Assembly: GCA_021324455.1 (NCBI GenBank)
Contig: JAJPJA010000017.1
Coordinates: 39,611-103,610 of the forward strand
Source: Pseudomonadota bacterium
GTDB taxonomy: Bacteria; Desulfobacterota; Binatia; Binatales; Binataceae
DNA: 64,000 nt
Direction of reading: 5' to 3'
The position numbers were made by a program, and so were the translations under genes. The notes beneath the pieces are model-generated. The model was given only the letters and a program-made list of their open reading frames with translations. It had not been told where the DNA came from and did not search any database. Within the stretch, counting starts at the first letter, position 1. Every line of letters starts with the position of its first letter. Of this stretch, positions 33,636-42,566 are shown in pieces.

Positions 33636-34774
33636 CAGTGCGGACAGTATTACTGGTTTCTTTTCTGGCCGCCGCGCCGATCACTCCGCTTTGCACGCTC
33701 GCGGCCAACGCCCCATCGGCGCCGCTCACGCTCAAGCTGAGCGCAGAGGCCGAAACCGAGCATCAGATCAAAGTCGTTGCGGTCGGCAGAAAGCGCCTGG
33801 GCGATCTCATTTCGGCTACGGCAACCATCGATCCCGACCCGCGCGAGGTGGCCCGCGTCACCCCGCGAATCCGCGCCCGCGTGGTGCGTCTGATTGCCGA
33901 TCCGGGCCAGCGGGTCAGACCCGGGGAGCCGCTCGCGATCCTGAGCAGCATCGAATTGGGACAGGCCAAAACGGAATTTCTCAAAGCGCGCGCGCTCAAC
34001 GATATCGCGCATCAGCATCTGACGCGCGAGGAGAGCCTGTACCAACGTAAAATCGCTTCAATGAAGGACGTGCTGGAGGCGCGCGCCGCCTACGACACCG
34101 CCTTCGCCCAGTATCAGGCCGCGCGCGAGACCCTGAGCCTGCTGATTGCTCCCGCTGAACTGGCGCGCGTCAGTTGGTCGAACGGCAGCCGTTCCCTGTC
34201 CGACTTCGCGCTGACCTCTCCGATTGCGGGCACTTTGGTCAAACGCGATCTGCTCGTCGGCCAAATCGTCAACGGCGACGCCGAAGTGATGACCATTATG
34301 AACCTCGATCACGTCTGGGTACTGGCCAACATCTTTGAGCATGACGTGGCCGGGCTCTCCGCCGGCGCGACCGCGCGGGTCAAGGTCGAAGCGTGGCCCG
34401 AGCAGAGTTTCGAAGGCGTGGTCTCCTACCTCTCGGACACGGTCGATCCGGTCACGCGCACGGTGCAGGCGCGAATCGACGTACCCAATCCCGCGCATCG
34501 GCTGAAGCCGGGGATGTTCGCGCATGTGGAGATCCAGACCGCGCGCGGGGGACGCGAAGTGCTGACCGCGCCGGCCTCGGCGATATACGACCTCAACGGG
34601 TCCAAAGCCGTGTTCGTCCGCATCGCTCCCCACAGCTTCTCCGTGCGTCCGGTCACGCTTGGCGCGCAAGGTGATGGCGAAGTGGAAATTCAGTCGGGTC
34701 TGAAACCGGGCGAGCAGGTGGTCACCCGCGGCGGCCTGGTGCTCAAGGCGCTGATCGTCAATACGGGCGGCTGA
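33632..34774 (+). CDS. RND efflux periplasmic adaptor (CzcB/CusB type)
   Basis: 380 residues with a signal peptide (LLVSFLAAAPITPLCTLAA). The membrane-fusion layout is clear: a beta-barrel/lipoyl half (ARVVRLIADPGQRVRPGEPL), an alpha-hairpin (AYDTAFAQYQAARETLSLL), the returning lipoyl half (LTSPIAGTLVKRDLLVGQIV) and C-terminal barrel domains (HVWVLANIFEHDVAGLSAG, TVDPVTRTVQARIDVPNP). It connects the inner-membrane pump to the TolC-like duct. It begins inside the stop of the previous gene, and 1 bp separates it from the pump gene. Confidence 0.92.
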   Translation: MTVRTVLLVSFLAAAPITPLCTLAANAPSAPLTLKLSAEAETEHQIKVVAVGRKRLGDLISATATIDPDPREVARVTPRIRARVVRLIADPGQRVRPGEPLAILSSIELGQAKTEFLKARALNDIAHQHLTREESLYQRKIASMKDVLEARAAYDTAFAQYQAARETLSLLIAPAELARVSWSNGSRSLSDFALTSPIAGTLVKRDLLVGQIVNGDAEVMTIMNLDHVWVLANIFEHDVAGLSAGATARVKVEAWPEQSFEGVVSYLSDTVDPVTRTVQARIDVPNPAHRLKPGMFAHVEIQTARGGREVLTAPASAIYDLNGSKAVFVRIAPHSFSVRPVTLGAQGDGEVEIQSGLKPGEQVVTRGGLVLKALIVNTGG

Positions 34775-34775
34775 G

Positions 34776-37700
34776 ATGGCGAAGCGCATATTCGAAGCCG
34801 CGCTCGAAAACCGCCTGCTCACCATCATCTTTGTGGTGGTGCTGGCCGGATTGGGTATCCGCGCGATGATGCGGCTGCCCATCGACGCCGTGCCCGACGT
34901 TACCCCCAACGTCGTGCAGGTGGTTACCGACGCGCCCGGATTGGGGCCCGCCGAGGTGGAGAAGTTCATCACGTTTCCGGTGGAAATTGCGATGCGGGGG
35001 ATGCCGGGAATCAGTGAAATCCGCTCACTGTCGCGCTTCGGTCTTTCTTCGGTCTGGATCTACTTCGAAGAAAAATACGACATTTACTTTGCCCGCCGCC
35101 TGGTGATGGAGCGTCTGCCCGCCGCGCGTGAGCTGATTCCCAAAGGCTACGGATCGCCCGAGATGACGCCGGTCTCCACCGCCTTGGGCGAGATCTATCA
35201 GTTCGAGCTGATCGACCGCCGGCGCTCCCTGATGGAGCTGCGATCGATCCTGGACTGGCAGATCGCGCCGCGGCTTAAAGCCGTTCCCGGCGTCGTCGAG
35301 GTCAACAGCTTCGGCGGCGAGTTAAAGACCTTCGAAGTGCAGCTGGAGCCCGACGCCTTGGTCAAGTACGGCATCGGCCTCAACGACCTGTTCCGCGCGC
35401 TGGAGCGCAACAACGCCAGCACCGGCGGCGGATATATCGTTCACGCCGGCGAGCAGGAAGTAATCCGCGGCACCGGTCTGATCGGCAATCTGGACGACGT
35501 CGCCAACGTGGTGGTGGGCAATCGCAACGGTGTGCCGATCTACGTGCGCAATTTGGGCAAGGTGGCGTTCGCCCCGCGCCTTCGCCAGGGCGCGGTTACG
35601 CATGACGGCAAAGGCGAGACCGTGGTCGGCGTGGTGATGATGCTGATTGGGGAGAACTCGCGCGCGGTGGTCGATCGGGTCAAGGATAAAATCGCCGAGA
35701 TCCAGCCGACCCTGCCCGCCGGCGTCAGAATCGTGCCATTTTACGACCGCGCCGATCTCATCCGCCGTACGATCCACACCGTGACTCACAATTTGATCGA
35801 AGGCGCCGTTTTGGTGGTGCTGGTGCTGTTTGTGTTTTTGGGCGACATCCGCGCCAGCCTGATCGTCGGCTCCGTGATTCCGTTGTCGATGCTGGTGGCG
35901 TTCATCGGCATGGCCTGGGCAGGGGTGTCGGGCAACCTGATGAGTCTGGGCGCGATCGACTTCGGTCTGATCGTGGACGGGTCAGTGGTGATGATCGAAA
36001 ACATCTTCCGCCGGCTGGGTCAAAGCGACCCGCAAAGCGGTTCGGTGAGCCATCGCATCTTCGACGCCGGCCGCGAAGTGCTGCGCCCGATCGTCTTCGC
36101 CATCGGTATCATCATTATTGTCTATCTTCCGATTCTGACGTTTGAGAACGTCGAAGGAAAAATGTTCCGGCCGATGGCGCTGACGGTGGTCTTCGCCCTG
36201 GCCGGTTCGCTGCTGTGCGCGCTGACCTACGTGCCGGTAATGGCGTCGCTGCTGCTGCGCCATCCCGCGCATCACGAGCCCTGGCTCGCGCGTCAATTCG
36301 ATCGCGCCCATGCATGGCTCAGCGCACAGGCGTGGTCGCGGCCCAGGCTGACGCTGGCGGGGTCGGCCATCGTGCTGGCAGGCAGTCTCGCGCTGGCGCC
36401 GCTGCTGGGCACCGAATTCATCCCCACGCTGGATGAAGGCACCATCAACCTCGACGTCCTGCGCGTTCCCAGCATCTCGCTGGAGGGCGCCATCAGAGAC
36501 GCCAGGCGGGCGGAGAAGGCGATGCTTGAACTGCCCGAGGTGAACCGGGTGGTGTCGCGCATCGGAAGGCCGGAACTGGCGACCGACACGTCGGGGCCGG
36601 ACGAAAGCGACGTCTATGTCTTCCTCAAGCCGCGCGAGCAATGGCGGATGCCGGATCGCGAGCAATTGATTCACGAGATGGAGCACAAACTGGCCCAACG
36701 GGTCCCGGAAACCCGCTACGGTTTTTCCCAGCCGATCGAAAACCGCGTCAACGACATGATTGCCGGTATCAAGGCCGACGTCGCCGTCCACATCTATGGC
36801 GACGACTTCGACCGGATGATGGCTTATGGGCAGCGGCTGCTGAAACTGCTCACTTCGCTTCCCGGCGCCGCCGACCCCAAAATGGCGCCGCGCGCCGGCC
36901 TGCCCTCGCTCAACATTGCCGTCGACCGCGAGGCCGTCGCCCGCTACGGCATCAACGCCGCGGACGTGCTCGATACGATTGAAACCATGGGCGGGAAAAT
37001 CGTCGGCCAGGTGGTCGAGGGCGACGCGCGCTATCTGCTGCAGGTGCGTTTCGCCGAGAACGCGCGCAGCAGGCTCGAGCGCCTGGACGACATCAAGGTG
37101 GCCGCGCCCGACGGCAAGCTGATCCCGCTGGCCCAACTGGCTCATTTCACCCTGGAGGAGGGGCCGGTGTCGATCTGGCGCGAGAACCTCGTCCGGCGCG
37201 TGACGGCCGCGGTGAACGTGCGCGGCACCGATCTCGGCAGCTTTGTCTCCGCTGCCAAACGGGCCGTCGCCGATCAGCTTCAACTGCCCCACGGATGGTG
37301 GCTGGAATGGGGCGGGCAGTACGAGAACCTCAAGCGCGCGTCGAACCGCCTGATGGTGCTGGTTCCCGTATCGCTGCTGCTCATTGTAGTACTGCTGTAC
37401 AATACGTTTATCTCGATGCGTTTGGCGCTGCTGATCTTCAGCAACGTTCTGCTCGGCGCCAGCGGCGGTATCCTGGCGCTGATCGTGCGCGGACTGCCCT
37501 TCTCAATCACCGCCGGCGTCGGATTCATCACCCTGTTCGGCGTATCCGTGCTGAACGGCGTGGTGCTGGTTTCGGAAATCAACCGTTTGCGCGAGATGGG
37601 AGCCGGCGCCGACGAGGCTATCGAGCAGGCGTCGCGCGGCCGCTTGCGGCCGATCCTGATGGCGTCGATGGTGGCGTTGTTCGGATTTATCCCGATGGCG

Positions 37701-37877
37701 ATCTCGCAGGCGGCGGGCGCGGAGGTTCAACGGCCGCTGGCCACGGTGGTGATCGGCGGCCTGCTGACGTCAACGCCGTTTACGCTTTACGTCCTGCCGC
37801 TGATTTACAAGTGGCTGGCCCCGGATAACGGCAACGGTGCGGCGCGCGTGCCCAGCGCGCCGCCGCATCAGGCCTGA
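34776..37877 (+). CDS. czcA: Heavy-metal RND efflux pump (CzcA-like, HME family)
   Basis: 1033 residues, the usual length. Twelve helices with the large periplasmic loops are evident. HME signatures include the N-terminal RLPIDAVPDVTPNVVQV and, in helix 4, AIDFGLIVDGSVVMIEN with D395, D401 and E408. These match D402, D408 and E415 of CzcA; Cu/Ag pumps of the CusA type lack the first Asp. The predicted substrates are therefore divalent ions such as Zn, Co, Cd or Ni, driven by proton exchange. It completes the operon led by the sigma-54 promoter. Confidence 0.9.
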   Translation: MAKRIFEAALENRLLTIIFVVVLAGLGIRAMMRLPIDAVPDVTPNVVQVVTDAPGLGPAEVEKFITFPVEIAMRGMPGISEIRSLSRFGLSSVWIYFEEKYDIYFARRLVMERLPAARELIPKGYGSPEMTPVSTALGEIYQFELIDRRRSLMELRSILDWQIAPRLKAVPGVVEVNSFGGELKTFEVQLEPDALVKYGIGLNDLFRALERNNASTGGGYIVHAGEQEVIRGTGLIGNLDDVANVVVGNRNGVPIYVRNLGKVAFAPRLRQGAVTHDGKGETVVGVVMMLIGENSRAVVDRVKDKIAEIQPTLPAGVRIVPFYDRADLIRRTIHTVTHNLIEGAVLVVLVLFVFLGDIRASLIVGSVIPLSMLVAFIGMAWAGVSGNLMSLGAIDFGLIVDGSVVMIENIFRRLGQSDPQSGSVSHRIFDAGREVLRPIVFAIGIIIIVYLPILTFENVEGKMFRPMALTVVFALAGSLLCALTYVPVMASLLLRHPAHHEPWLARQFDRAHAWLSAQAWSRPRLTLAGSAIVLAGSLALAPLLGTEFIPTLDEGTINLDVLRVPSISLEGAIRDARRAEKAMLELPEVNRVVSRIGRPELATDTSGPDESDVYVFLKPREQWRMPDREQLIHEMEHKLAQRVPETRYGFSQPIENRVNDMIAGIKADVAVHIYGDDFDRMMAYGQRLLKLLTSLPGAADPKMAPRAGLPSLNIAVDREAVARYGINAADVLDTIETMGGKIVGQVVEGDARYLLQVRFAENARSRLERLDDIKVAAPDGKLIPLAQLAHFTLEEGPVSIWRENLVRRVTAAVNVRGTDLGSFVSAAKRAVADQLQLPHGWWLEWGGQYENLKRASNRLMVLVPVSLLLIVVLLYNTFISMRLALLIFSNVLLGASGGILALIVRGLPFSITAGVGFITLFGVSVLNGVVLVSEINRLREMGAGADEAIEQASRGRLRPILMASMVALFGFIPMAISQAAGAEVQRPLATVVIGGLLTSTPFTLYVLPLIYKWLAPDNGNGAARVPSAPPHQA

Positions 37878-37883
37878 GCCGGC

Positions 37884-38111
37884 CTATTGAGTATTGGCCG
37901 TATTCGCCGCCTGGGCCGCGCTTGCGGCCGGGGCGCTGGCCGCGACATCGGCGGCGGCGGTCGAAGCCTGCCGCGGATTGCCGAACCAGACCACGAATCC
38001 GACCAGCAGTGCGGCGATACTGAGCAGGATAACGCACGAGCCGCACCATCCCCGGGTTTCATGGCAGGCGGCGCTGTGTCCGCATTGAGCGCACCAGGCT
38101 TTGAATCGCAT
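37884..38111 (-). CDS. Small Cys-rich single-helix membrane protein
   Basis: 75 residues from the ATG at 38111. The N-terminus has a Cys/His cluster (FKAWCAQCGHSAACHETRGWC, so CxxC...CH...C), then one transmembrane helix (CVILLSIAALLVGFVVWF) and an Ala-rich tail. The cysteine cluster could bind zinc or another metal. It converges with czcA, 7 bp from its stop. No family recognised. Moderate doubt that it is expressed, but the composition is not that of a random frame. Confidence 0.45.
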   Translation of the reverse strand: MRFKAWCAQCGHSAACHETRGWCGSCVILLSIAALLVGFVVWFGNPRQASTAAADVAASAPAASAAQAANTANTQ

Positions 38112-38347
38112 CACTGTCCACGAGCAGGGGCTTCCGCGCCGCCCGCATTTTGTGCACGGTAGAAACAACAAAGCAGTCCTCTCCCAACAGGGTTTTGCGC
38201 TACGCCATCCAGAAACGCCCGGCGCGGCATGGCGGAAATGATTGTCGAAAGTTTGAGCGGCGGGCGCAAGTCCGAAACGTAAACGTTATCCCCAGCTCTG
38301 CCGCGGTTGTTAACTATGTGTCAGAATCGGCGCTGCGGGTTTACTTC

Positions 38348-39016
38348 ATGGCAGTGGCTCGGGTCAGGACCGAAACCGGGGAGCCGGCGTATGCGGCCGG
38401 CGCGCTGCGCCATCTCAAGCGCGCCGACCCGGTGATGGCGCAGCTCATCGGTCGAATCGGACCGTGTCGGATGCGCATCCGGCGGCGGCGTTTTGAGGCG
38501 TTGGCGCGCGCGATTATTTTTCAGCAATTGGCCGGCAGCGCCGCCGCCGCCATTTACGCGCGCTTCGTCAAACTGTTTCCCGGACGGAGTTTTCCCACAC
38601 CCGCGCAGGTGCTTGCGCTGCCCGATGAGCGGATGCGGTCGGCGGGGCTGTCGCGTCAGAAGGCGGCATACCTGCGCGACCTGGCCGGACATGTCGCGGA
38701 TAAATCGATCAACTTCCGCAAATTCGCCGCGCTGTCCGACGATGAGATCGTCGCGGAGCTGATCCGGGTCAAAGGTATCGGGCGCTGGACGGCGGAGATG
38801 TTTCTGATGTTCAACCTGGGCCGCCCCGACGTGCTGGCGTTGGACGATTTGGGCCTGCGCAGCGCCGCGAAGCAGGCTTACGGCTTGTCGGCTTTGCCTA
38901 CCAGGCGCGAATTGGAAGTTTTGGGCGAGCCGTGGCGCCCCTACCGCTCAGCCGCGTCATGGTACCTGTGGCAAAGCACGCGCGTCGTGCTGCCAACGAA
39001 CCGCGGCGGCACCTGA
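38348..39016 (+). CDS. DNA-3-methyladenine glycosylase II-like (HhH-GPD) protein
   Basis: 222 residues from the ATG at 38348; the longer frame adds a non-family leader. The helix-hairpin-helix VKGIGRWTAEMFLMF and the catalytic Asp in VLALDDLGLR define the HhH-GPD superfamily. Segments ALARAIIFQQLAGSAAAAIY and LSRQKAAYLRDLAGHV match AlkA/Mag1-type enzymes. There is no iron-sulfur loop, so it is not a Nth/MutY type. It should excise alkylated bases in the cytoplasm. Shorter than E. coli AlkA because the N-terminal domain is missing, as in yeast Mag1-like proteins. Confidence 0.9.
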   Translation: MAVARVRTETGEPAYAAGALRHLKRADPVMAQLIGRIGPCRMRIRRRRFEALARAIIFQQLAGSAAAAIYARFVKLFPGRSFPTPAQVLALPDERMRSAGLSRQKAAYLRDLAGHVADKSINFRKFAALSDDEIVAELIRVKGIGRWTAEMFLMFNLGRPDVLALDDLGLRSAAKQAYGLSALPTRRELEVLGEPWRPYRSAASWYLWQSTRVVLPTNRGGT

Positions 39017-39049
39017 AGATTCGCAACCGACGCGAGGGGCCAAAGCTGT

Positions 39050-40216
39050 TCAAAAACTGACGCCAAGCCCGGCTTCCGGCCCGTAACTGGACCAGCGAAT
39101 GAAGTTGCCGTCTTCCGAAGAATCTTCGTCCTGCCTGTAGTAATAAACGAAAACCCCCGCCATCAGCCGCAGCCGCCCCAGATATCGGGGATTGCTGTAG
39201 AACATCCGCGCATGCGCTTCCAAACCGCTTTGTGAAGCCCAAACCGTACCGCCTTCGTCGCGCAAAGAGTTCCAGCGGTTGATCCAGTTGCCTTCGATCG
39301 ACCCCTGGAAGATGAAATTCCCGTTCAAGCGGCGGTATGCTTCCAGGCCGATGGTCGGGACAGGCATTTCCTGGTGATAGAAGTCTTCCTTGGTCTCTTC
39401 GCCATGCGAGGTCGGAGTGACCCGCGCGTGGCCGCCGTTAAGCACGAAGTTGATGTAGGTAAACTCGATGCCGAGGCGGGCGCGCAGGTCCCATCCCCGC
39501 AGCGGCGATGGCCAGTTCGTCTCATATCCCTCGTACCAGGGTACCAGCCTCCGTTCATAATAGAGGCCTGCGGAATACCAATCGTTGCCAGTGCTCAGAG
39601 TCTGATTTGGAGCGATGGTAGAACCGTTGAAGTTGACTGGATAGCTGAAAAAATGCGAGCCGCCGTTATCGAAGTACCTGAAGCGCAAGTGCAGCGCGCT
39701 GAGCCCGCTGAGCCAATACCTCAAATCCAGGCTAGGCATCTGCTGGTTATGCAGCCCAAGCGCATTGAAGTGCAGACCGGTGCCCTGGAGGCTGAATTCA
39801 CGCACCCTGACTATACTGCCTGGGCCGGTAAAACCGGACAGATTCTCGATCTGCAGGTCAATCTGACCGGCCTGGGGATCGATCGGGTCAAAAGGTCCAA
39901 CAGGCGGCGGCCGGGCCGGCGTCAATAAGCCGCGATTGTAAAGAAGGTACCCCGCCGCTCCGCCCGCCAGCGCTCCAAGCATGAATCCAGCTCCAAGCCA
40001 GGGCACAGCGCCCCACCTTCCACCGCCCGCACCTTGTGCAAAAGCCGCCCAAGCGGCGGTATAGGCGCCCGCGGCCGCACCAATCAAGGCGCTATCGGCG
40101 GCGGCTTGAGTGTGCGGATGGAGTGTAAATTGCGCGCCGCATGGCCGGGAACTTAGCAGACAAATCAGCAATACTGCGATCGGAATTGTGCCCCAATTCC
40201 GGCGGCTCTCCCCCAT
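39050..40216 (-). CDS. Putative outer-membrane protein with Gly-rich segment and beta-barrel
   Basis: 388 residues from the ATG at 40216, which has a GGAAGG ribosome site and starts a signal peptide (TIPIAVLLICLLSSRPCGAQ). A Gly/Ala-rich hydrophobic stretch (about residues 40-95, resembling a glycine-zipper helix) precedes about 270 residues of alternating aromatic strands (e.g. LHLRFRYFDNGGSHFFSYPV and DLRARLGIEFTYINFVL) ending in GLGVSF, a C-terminal Phe typical of barrels. No family recognised. It follows the PAP2-like gene by 64 bp on the same strand. Confidence 0.6.
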   Translation of the reverse strand: MGESRRNWGTIPIAVLLICLLSSRPCGAQFTLHPHTQAAADSALIGAAAGAYTAAWAAFAQGAGGGRWGAVPWLGAGFMLGALAGGAAGYLLYNRGLLTPARPPPVGPFDPIDPQAGQIDLQIENLSGFTGPGSIVRVREFSLQGTGLHFNALGLHNQQMPSLDLRYWLSGLSALHLRFRYFDNGGSHFFSYPVNFNGSTIAPNQTLSTGNDWYSAGLYYERRLVPWYEGYETNWPSPLRGWDLRARLGIEFTYINFVLNGGHARVTPTSHGEETKEDFYHQEMPVPTIGLEAYRRLNGNFIFQGSIEGNWINRWNSLRDEGGTVWASQSGLEAHARMFYSNPRYLGRLRLMAGVFVYYYRQDEDSSEDGNFIRWSSYGPEAGLGVSF

Positions 40217-40280
40217 TTCCGCCTTCCCCCTCAGGCGCTTCGCACCCGCAAAACCCGCCGACACTCCAAAGGCACCATCG

Positions 40281-41171
40281 CTACCAGGCATAGGCGACGC
40301 CGATTCCCATCGCCAAGGGCATTTTCGCCCGGGCGTGTGAGGGCAAAGCAGGCGCTCCGACCGGAAAGATGCGCCATCGCTTGGTCTCCACCGCATGGTT
40401 GTCGTGCAGCCTCAGGAGAAGTTCGGTAATAGCCCATCCCAAAAGGCCGCCGGCGACAACGTCCGAAAACCAGTTCTGGTCGGAACCCATTCGAGTGAAG
40501 CCCTCGGTCAGAACCAGCGAATAGAGCGGAACTGCCACGTACCACTTGTTATCGAAATACTCACTCGCCCCGGTTGCCATCGCGGAGGTTATTACCATGT
40601 CCTCGGACGAGAAGGAGCCGGCATTAAAGGCTCCCACCTTGCGAAAGAACGCTGTATGGCTGCTGCTTTGAAACGGACGCAGACGACCGAACGCCGCTTC
40701 CAGACCCAGATTGGCCAGTACGCCGAATCCGGCTCCCATCATTGCCGTCAGTGCATAGTCGCGGGCACGTTGATCCCGCCAGTAAAGTCCGGAAACATAC
40801 TGAAGACTCACACCTGAGATCAGACAGGTGTAACTGAGGTTTTCCATTACATCGTGCGCGCCGCGAGACATATGGCGAAGGCTGGTTCTCATCGTCTGGT
40901 CAAGTGCAAACGAGCCTGCCCACAGCGCACCGGCCGCGCCGACCGCCAGGTAAAACCTCGGAGATCGAAGCGGACCGCCGGGAGCGGCAAAATGCAATGG
41001 CGCGGTCGCTATATCGTCGAAGTCGAGCTGGGTGTTGTTGCTCAGGTATTTGAAGTCATCGGCCAGGTCAGCGCCGGCGGCCGCTATGCCCGGGGGATAC
41101 GCCTGTACCGTCGCGGCCGCCGCCAGTAGCATCAATCCAACAAACAATGCTACGAGCCATCCGGCAATCAT
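40281..41171 (-). CDS. PAP2-fold protein lacking canonical catalytic residues
   Basis: 296 residues with a signal or first helix (WLVALFVGLMLLAAAATVQA) and further helices. The three PAP2 phosphatase motifs align but are degenerate. In motif 1 (KxxxxxxRP) R165-P166 is kept but Lys is E158; in motif 2 (PSGH) residues 188-191 read SSED; in motif 3 R227 and D237 are kept but the catalytic His is N233 (QNWFSD). All the His residues needed for phosphate chemistry are replaced, so it is probably not a phosphatase. It may have a structural or lipid-binding role near the barrel protein it precedes. Confidence 0.7.
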   Translation of the reverse strand: MIAGWLVALFVGLMLLAAAATVQAYPPGIAAAGADLADDFKYLSNNTQLDFDDIATAPLHFAAPGGPLRSPRFYLAVGAAGALWAGSFALDQTMRTSLRHMSRGAHDVMENLSYTCLISGVSLQYVSGLYWRDQRARDYALTAMMGAGFGVLANLGLEAAFGRLRPFQSSSHTAFFRKVGAFNAGSFSSEDMVITSAMATGASEYFDNKWYVAVPLYSLVLTEGFTRMGSDQNWFSDVVAGGLLGWAITELLLRLHDNHAVETKRWRIFPVGAPALPSHARAKMPLAMGIGVAYAW

Positions 41172-41548
41172 GGCAGTCTCTGACCCGGCCGCGCCGGGAG
41201 CCGGATAAGTCCCGGGTCGCCGGAACTACTCCCGGTCGAACGCGACCCGGCGTCAATTCAGGGCCTCAAGTTGTGGGGCGTGGAATGTGGTTGGGACGGA
41301 CGAGGACGACGTGCCACGCCCGCATACGCAAGCCAAGCCTACTCCTCGATTGCGAAAATGCAATCCTGCGGCCTGACCCGAAGGTGCGCCGCCGCAGGCA
41401 TCGCGCCGGGCCGCTTCGCGATCAACATCCAAGCCGGCTCGCAGTACTGCCGCATCCAACTGTGGGTCGTGCCGGCCGCGTCAATTGCGACGCGGTTTCA
41501 AAGCTTCCCGGCCGAACTCGGCATCGTCAGGCTGTAAATGTGATTTCG
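41172..41548. other. Intergenic region with a GC hairpin
   Basis: A 377-bp gap between the ferredoxin fusion gene and the PAP2-like gene, both on the reverse strand. It contains a perfect 9-bp inverted repeat CCGGGTCGC (41212-41220) / GCGACCCGG (41242-41250), without a T-tract on either side; it may end the ferredoxin message or lie in the leader of the PAP2-like gene. The open frames here have no recognisable features. Confidence 0.4.
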
Positions 41549-42403
41549 TCAGGTAAACATCGCGGCCAGGCCTTTGGGTTTTACCAGCTTGCCCGCGGGT
41601 TTCATCTCCTGCGCCATCTTGTCCAGCGTCTGGGTGAACGCCGCCATCTCGGCCGCCTGACGCGATTGGAACAGCTCCAACTCGCGGGCGCGGCGGCGCT
41701 CGAATTCATCGCGCTCGCGCTTGCGCCGTCCGTAGAACCCTTCGAAGTGCTTGCGCACCGCCTCGTAGATGGTTTTGTTGGGCACGAAAGAGGCCGAGCA
41801 TGAGGGGCAGTAGAAAACCATCCCGACCCGGAAATGACGATACGGCAGCGTGTAATTGGCGCTGCAGACGTGGCATACGATGGGCACTTCCCAGGTTGCC
41901 GGGTCGAATTCGGCGGCATCCGCCGCCGATACCGGAGCCGGAGCGGGTTTGGGCGCCGCCGCAGGAGCCGCTGCTTTGGGCGCCGGTGCCGCGGCTGCGG
42001 GAGCGGGGGCCGGCGCCGCGGCGCCGTTGGGAGCGGCGGCTCCATTGCCCGCGGCGGCCGGGGCCGCGCCCTCTTTGCGGAAGCGCGAAGGCGCGTCGGC
42101 GGCGAAGCTCTGTTCGGGATGCAACGCGCGGGCGCGCTCGAGCAGCACCTGTTCGCTCTCGATATTGTTCGGGTCGGTTACGCAGCAGTCCACCGGGCAG
42201 ACCGCCGCGCACGCCTCATGGTCATAGAAGCCGACGCATTCCGTGCATTTGGAGGGCACGATATAAAAGATGTCCTGGGCCAGCGCGGGCGAGGCCGCGC
42301 CGTTAAGCTCCCAATCCACGCCGCCGGCATAAATCGCGGTGTTGGGACATTCGGGTTCGCAGGCCCCGCAATTGATGCAATCGCTGGTGATTATCGTCGC
42401 CAT
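41549..42403 (-). CDS. Two-[4Fe-4S] ferredoxin fused to a zinc ribbon and a helical tail
   Basis: 284 residues in four parts. (1) Residues 1-80, a YfhL-like ferredoxin with CINCGACEPECP and a second cluster CTECVGFYDHEACAAVCP (the cysteine spacing is longer than in simple ferredoxins). (2) Residues ~108-165, an Ala/Pro-rich flexible linker. (3) A zinc ribbon formed by CHVCSANYTLP and CPSCSASFVP. (4) A charged helix (RRKRERDEFERRRARELELF) that looks coiled-coil. The ferredoxin would carry electrons; the ribbon and coil suggest docking to a partner. Single gene, start ATG at 42403, divergent from the acyl-CoA dehydrogenase. Confidence 0.8.
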   Translation of the reverse strand: MATIITSDCINCGACEPECPNTAIYAGGVDWELNGAASPALAQDIFYIVPSKCTECVGFYDHEACAAVCPVDCCVTDPNNIESEQVLLERARALHPEQSFAADAPSRFRKEGAAPAAAGNGAAAPNGAAAPAPAPAAAAPAPKAAAPAAAPKPAPAPVSAADAAEFDPATWEVPIVCHVCSANYTLPYRHFRVGMVFYCPSCSASFVPNKTIYEAVRKHFEGFYGRRKRERDEFERRRARELELFQSRQAAEMAAFTQTLDKMAQEMKPAGKLVKPKGLAAMFT

Positions 42404-42566
42404 CTATTTCGAATCTCCGCAAACGGGGGACGCTATGATTCAATCTAGCAATCGGGCGGACCGCCAATCAAACCGCTATTCCGGCCGCGGCCAAGGCTCG
42501 CTTTAATCATGCCTTGGGTTATGCTGATGACGGAATCGGGAGAGACCTGCTAAAGGAACAAATTCG

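Noticed and set aside
35982..37292. Reverse open frame of 436 codons inside czcA
   Set aside because: Antisense to the pump gene and without motif; high-GC shadow.
27819..38190. Short match AGCAATCCTCTCCCAGC near 27819 and AGCAGTCCTCTCCCAAC near 38171
   Set aside because: Too short and without the second arm of the REP-like repeat; could be degenerate copies but not supportable.
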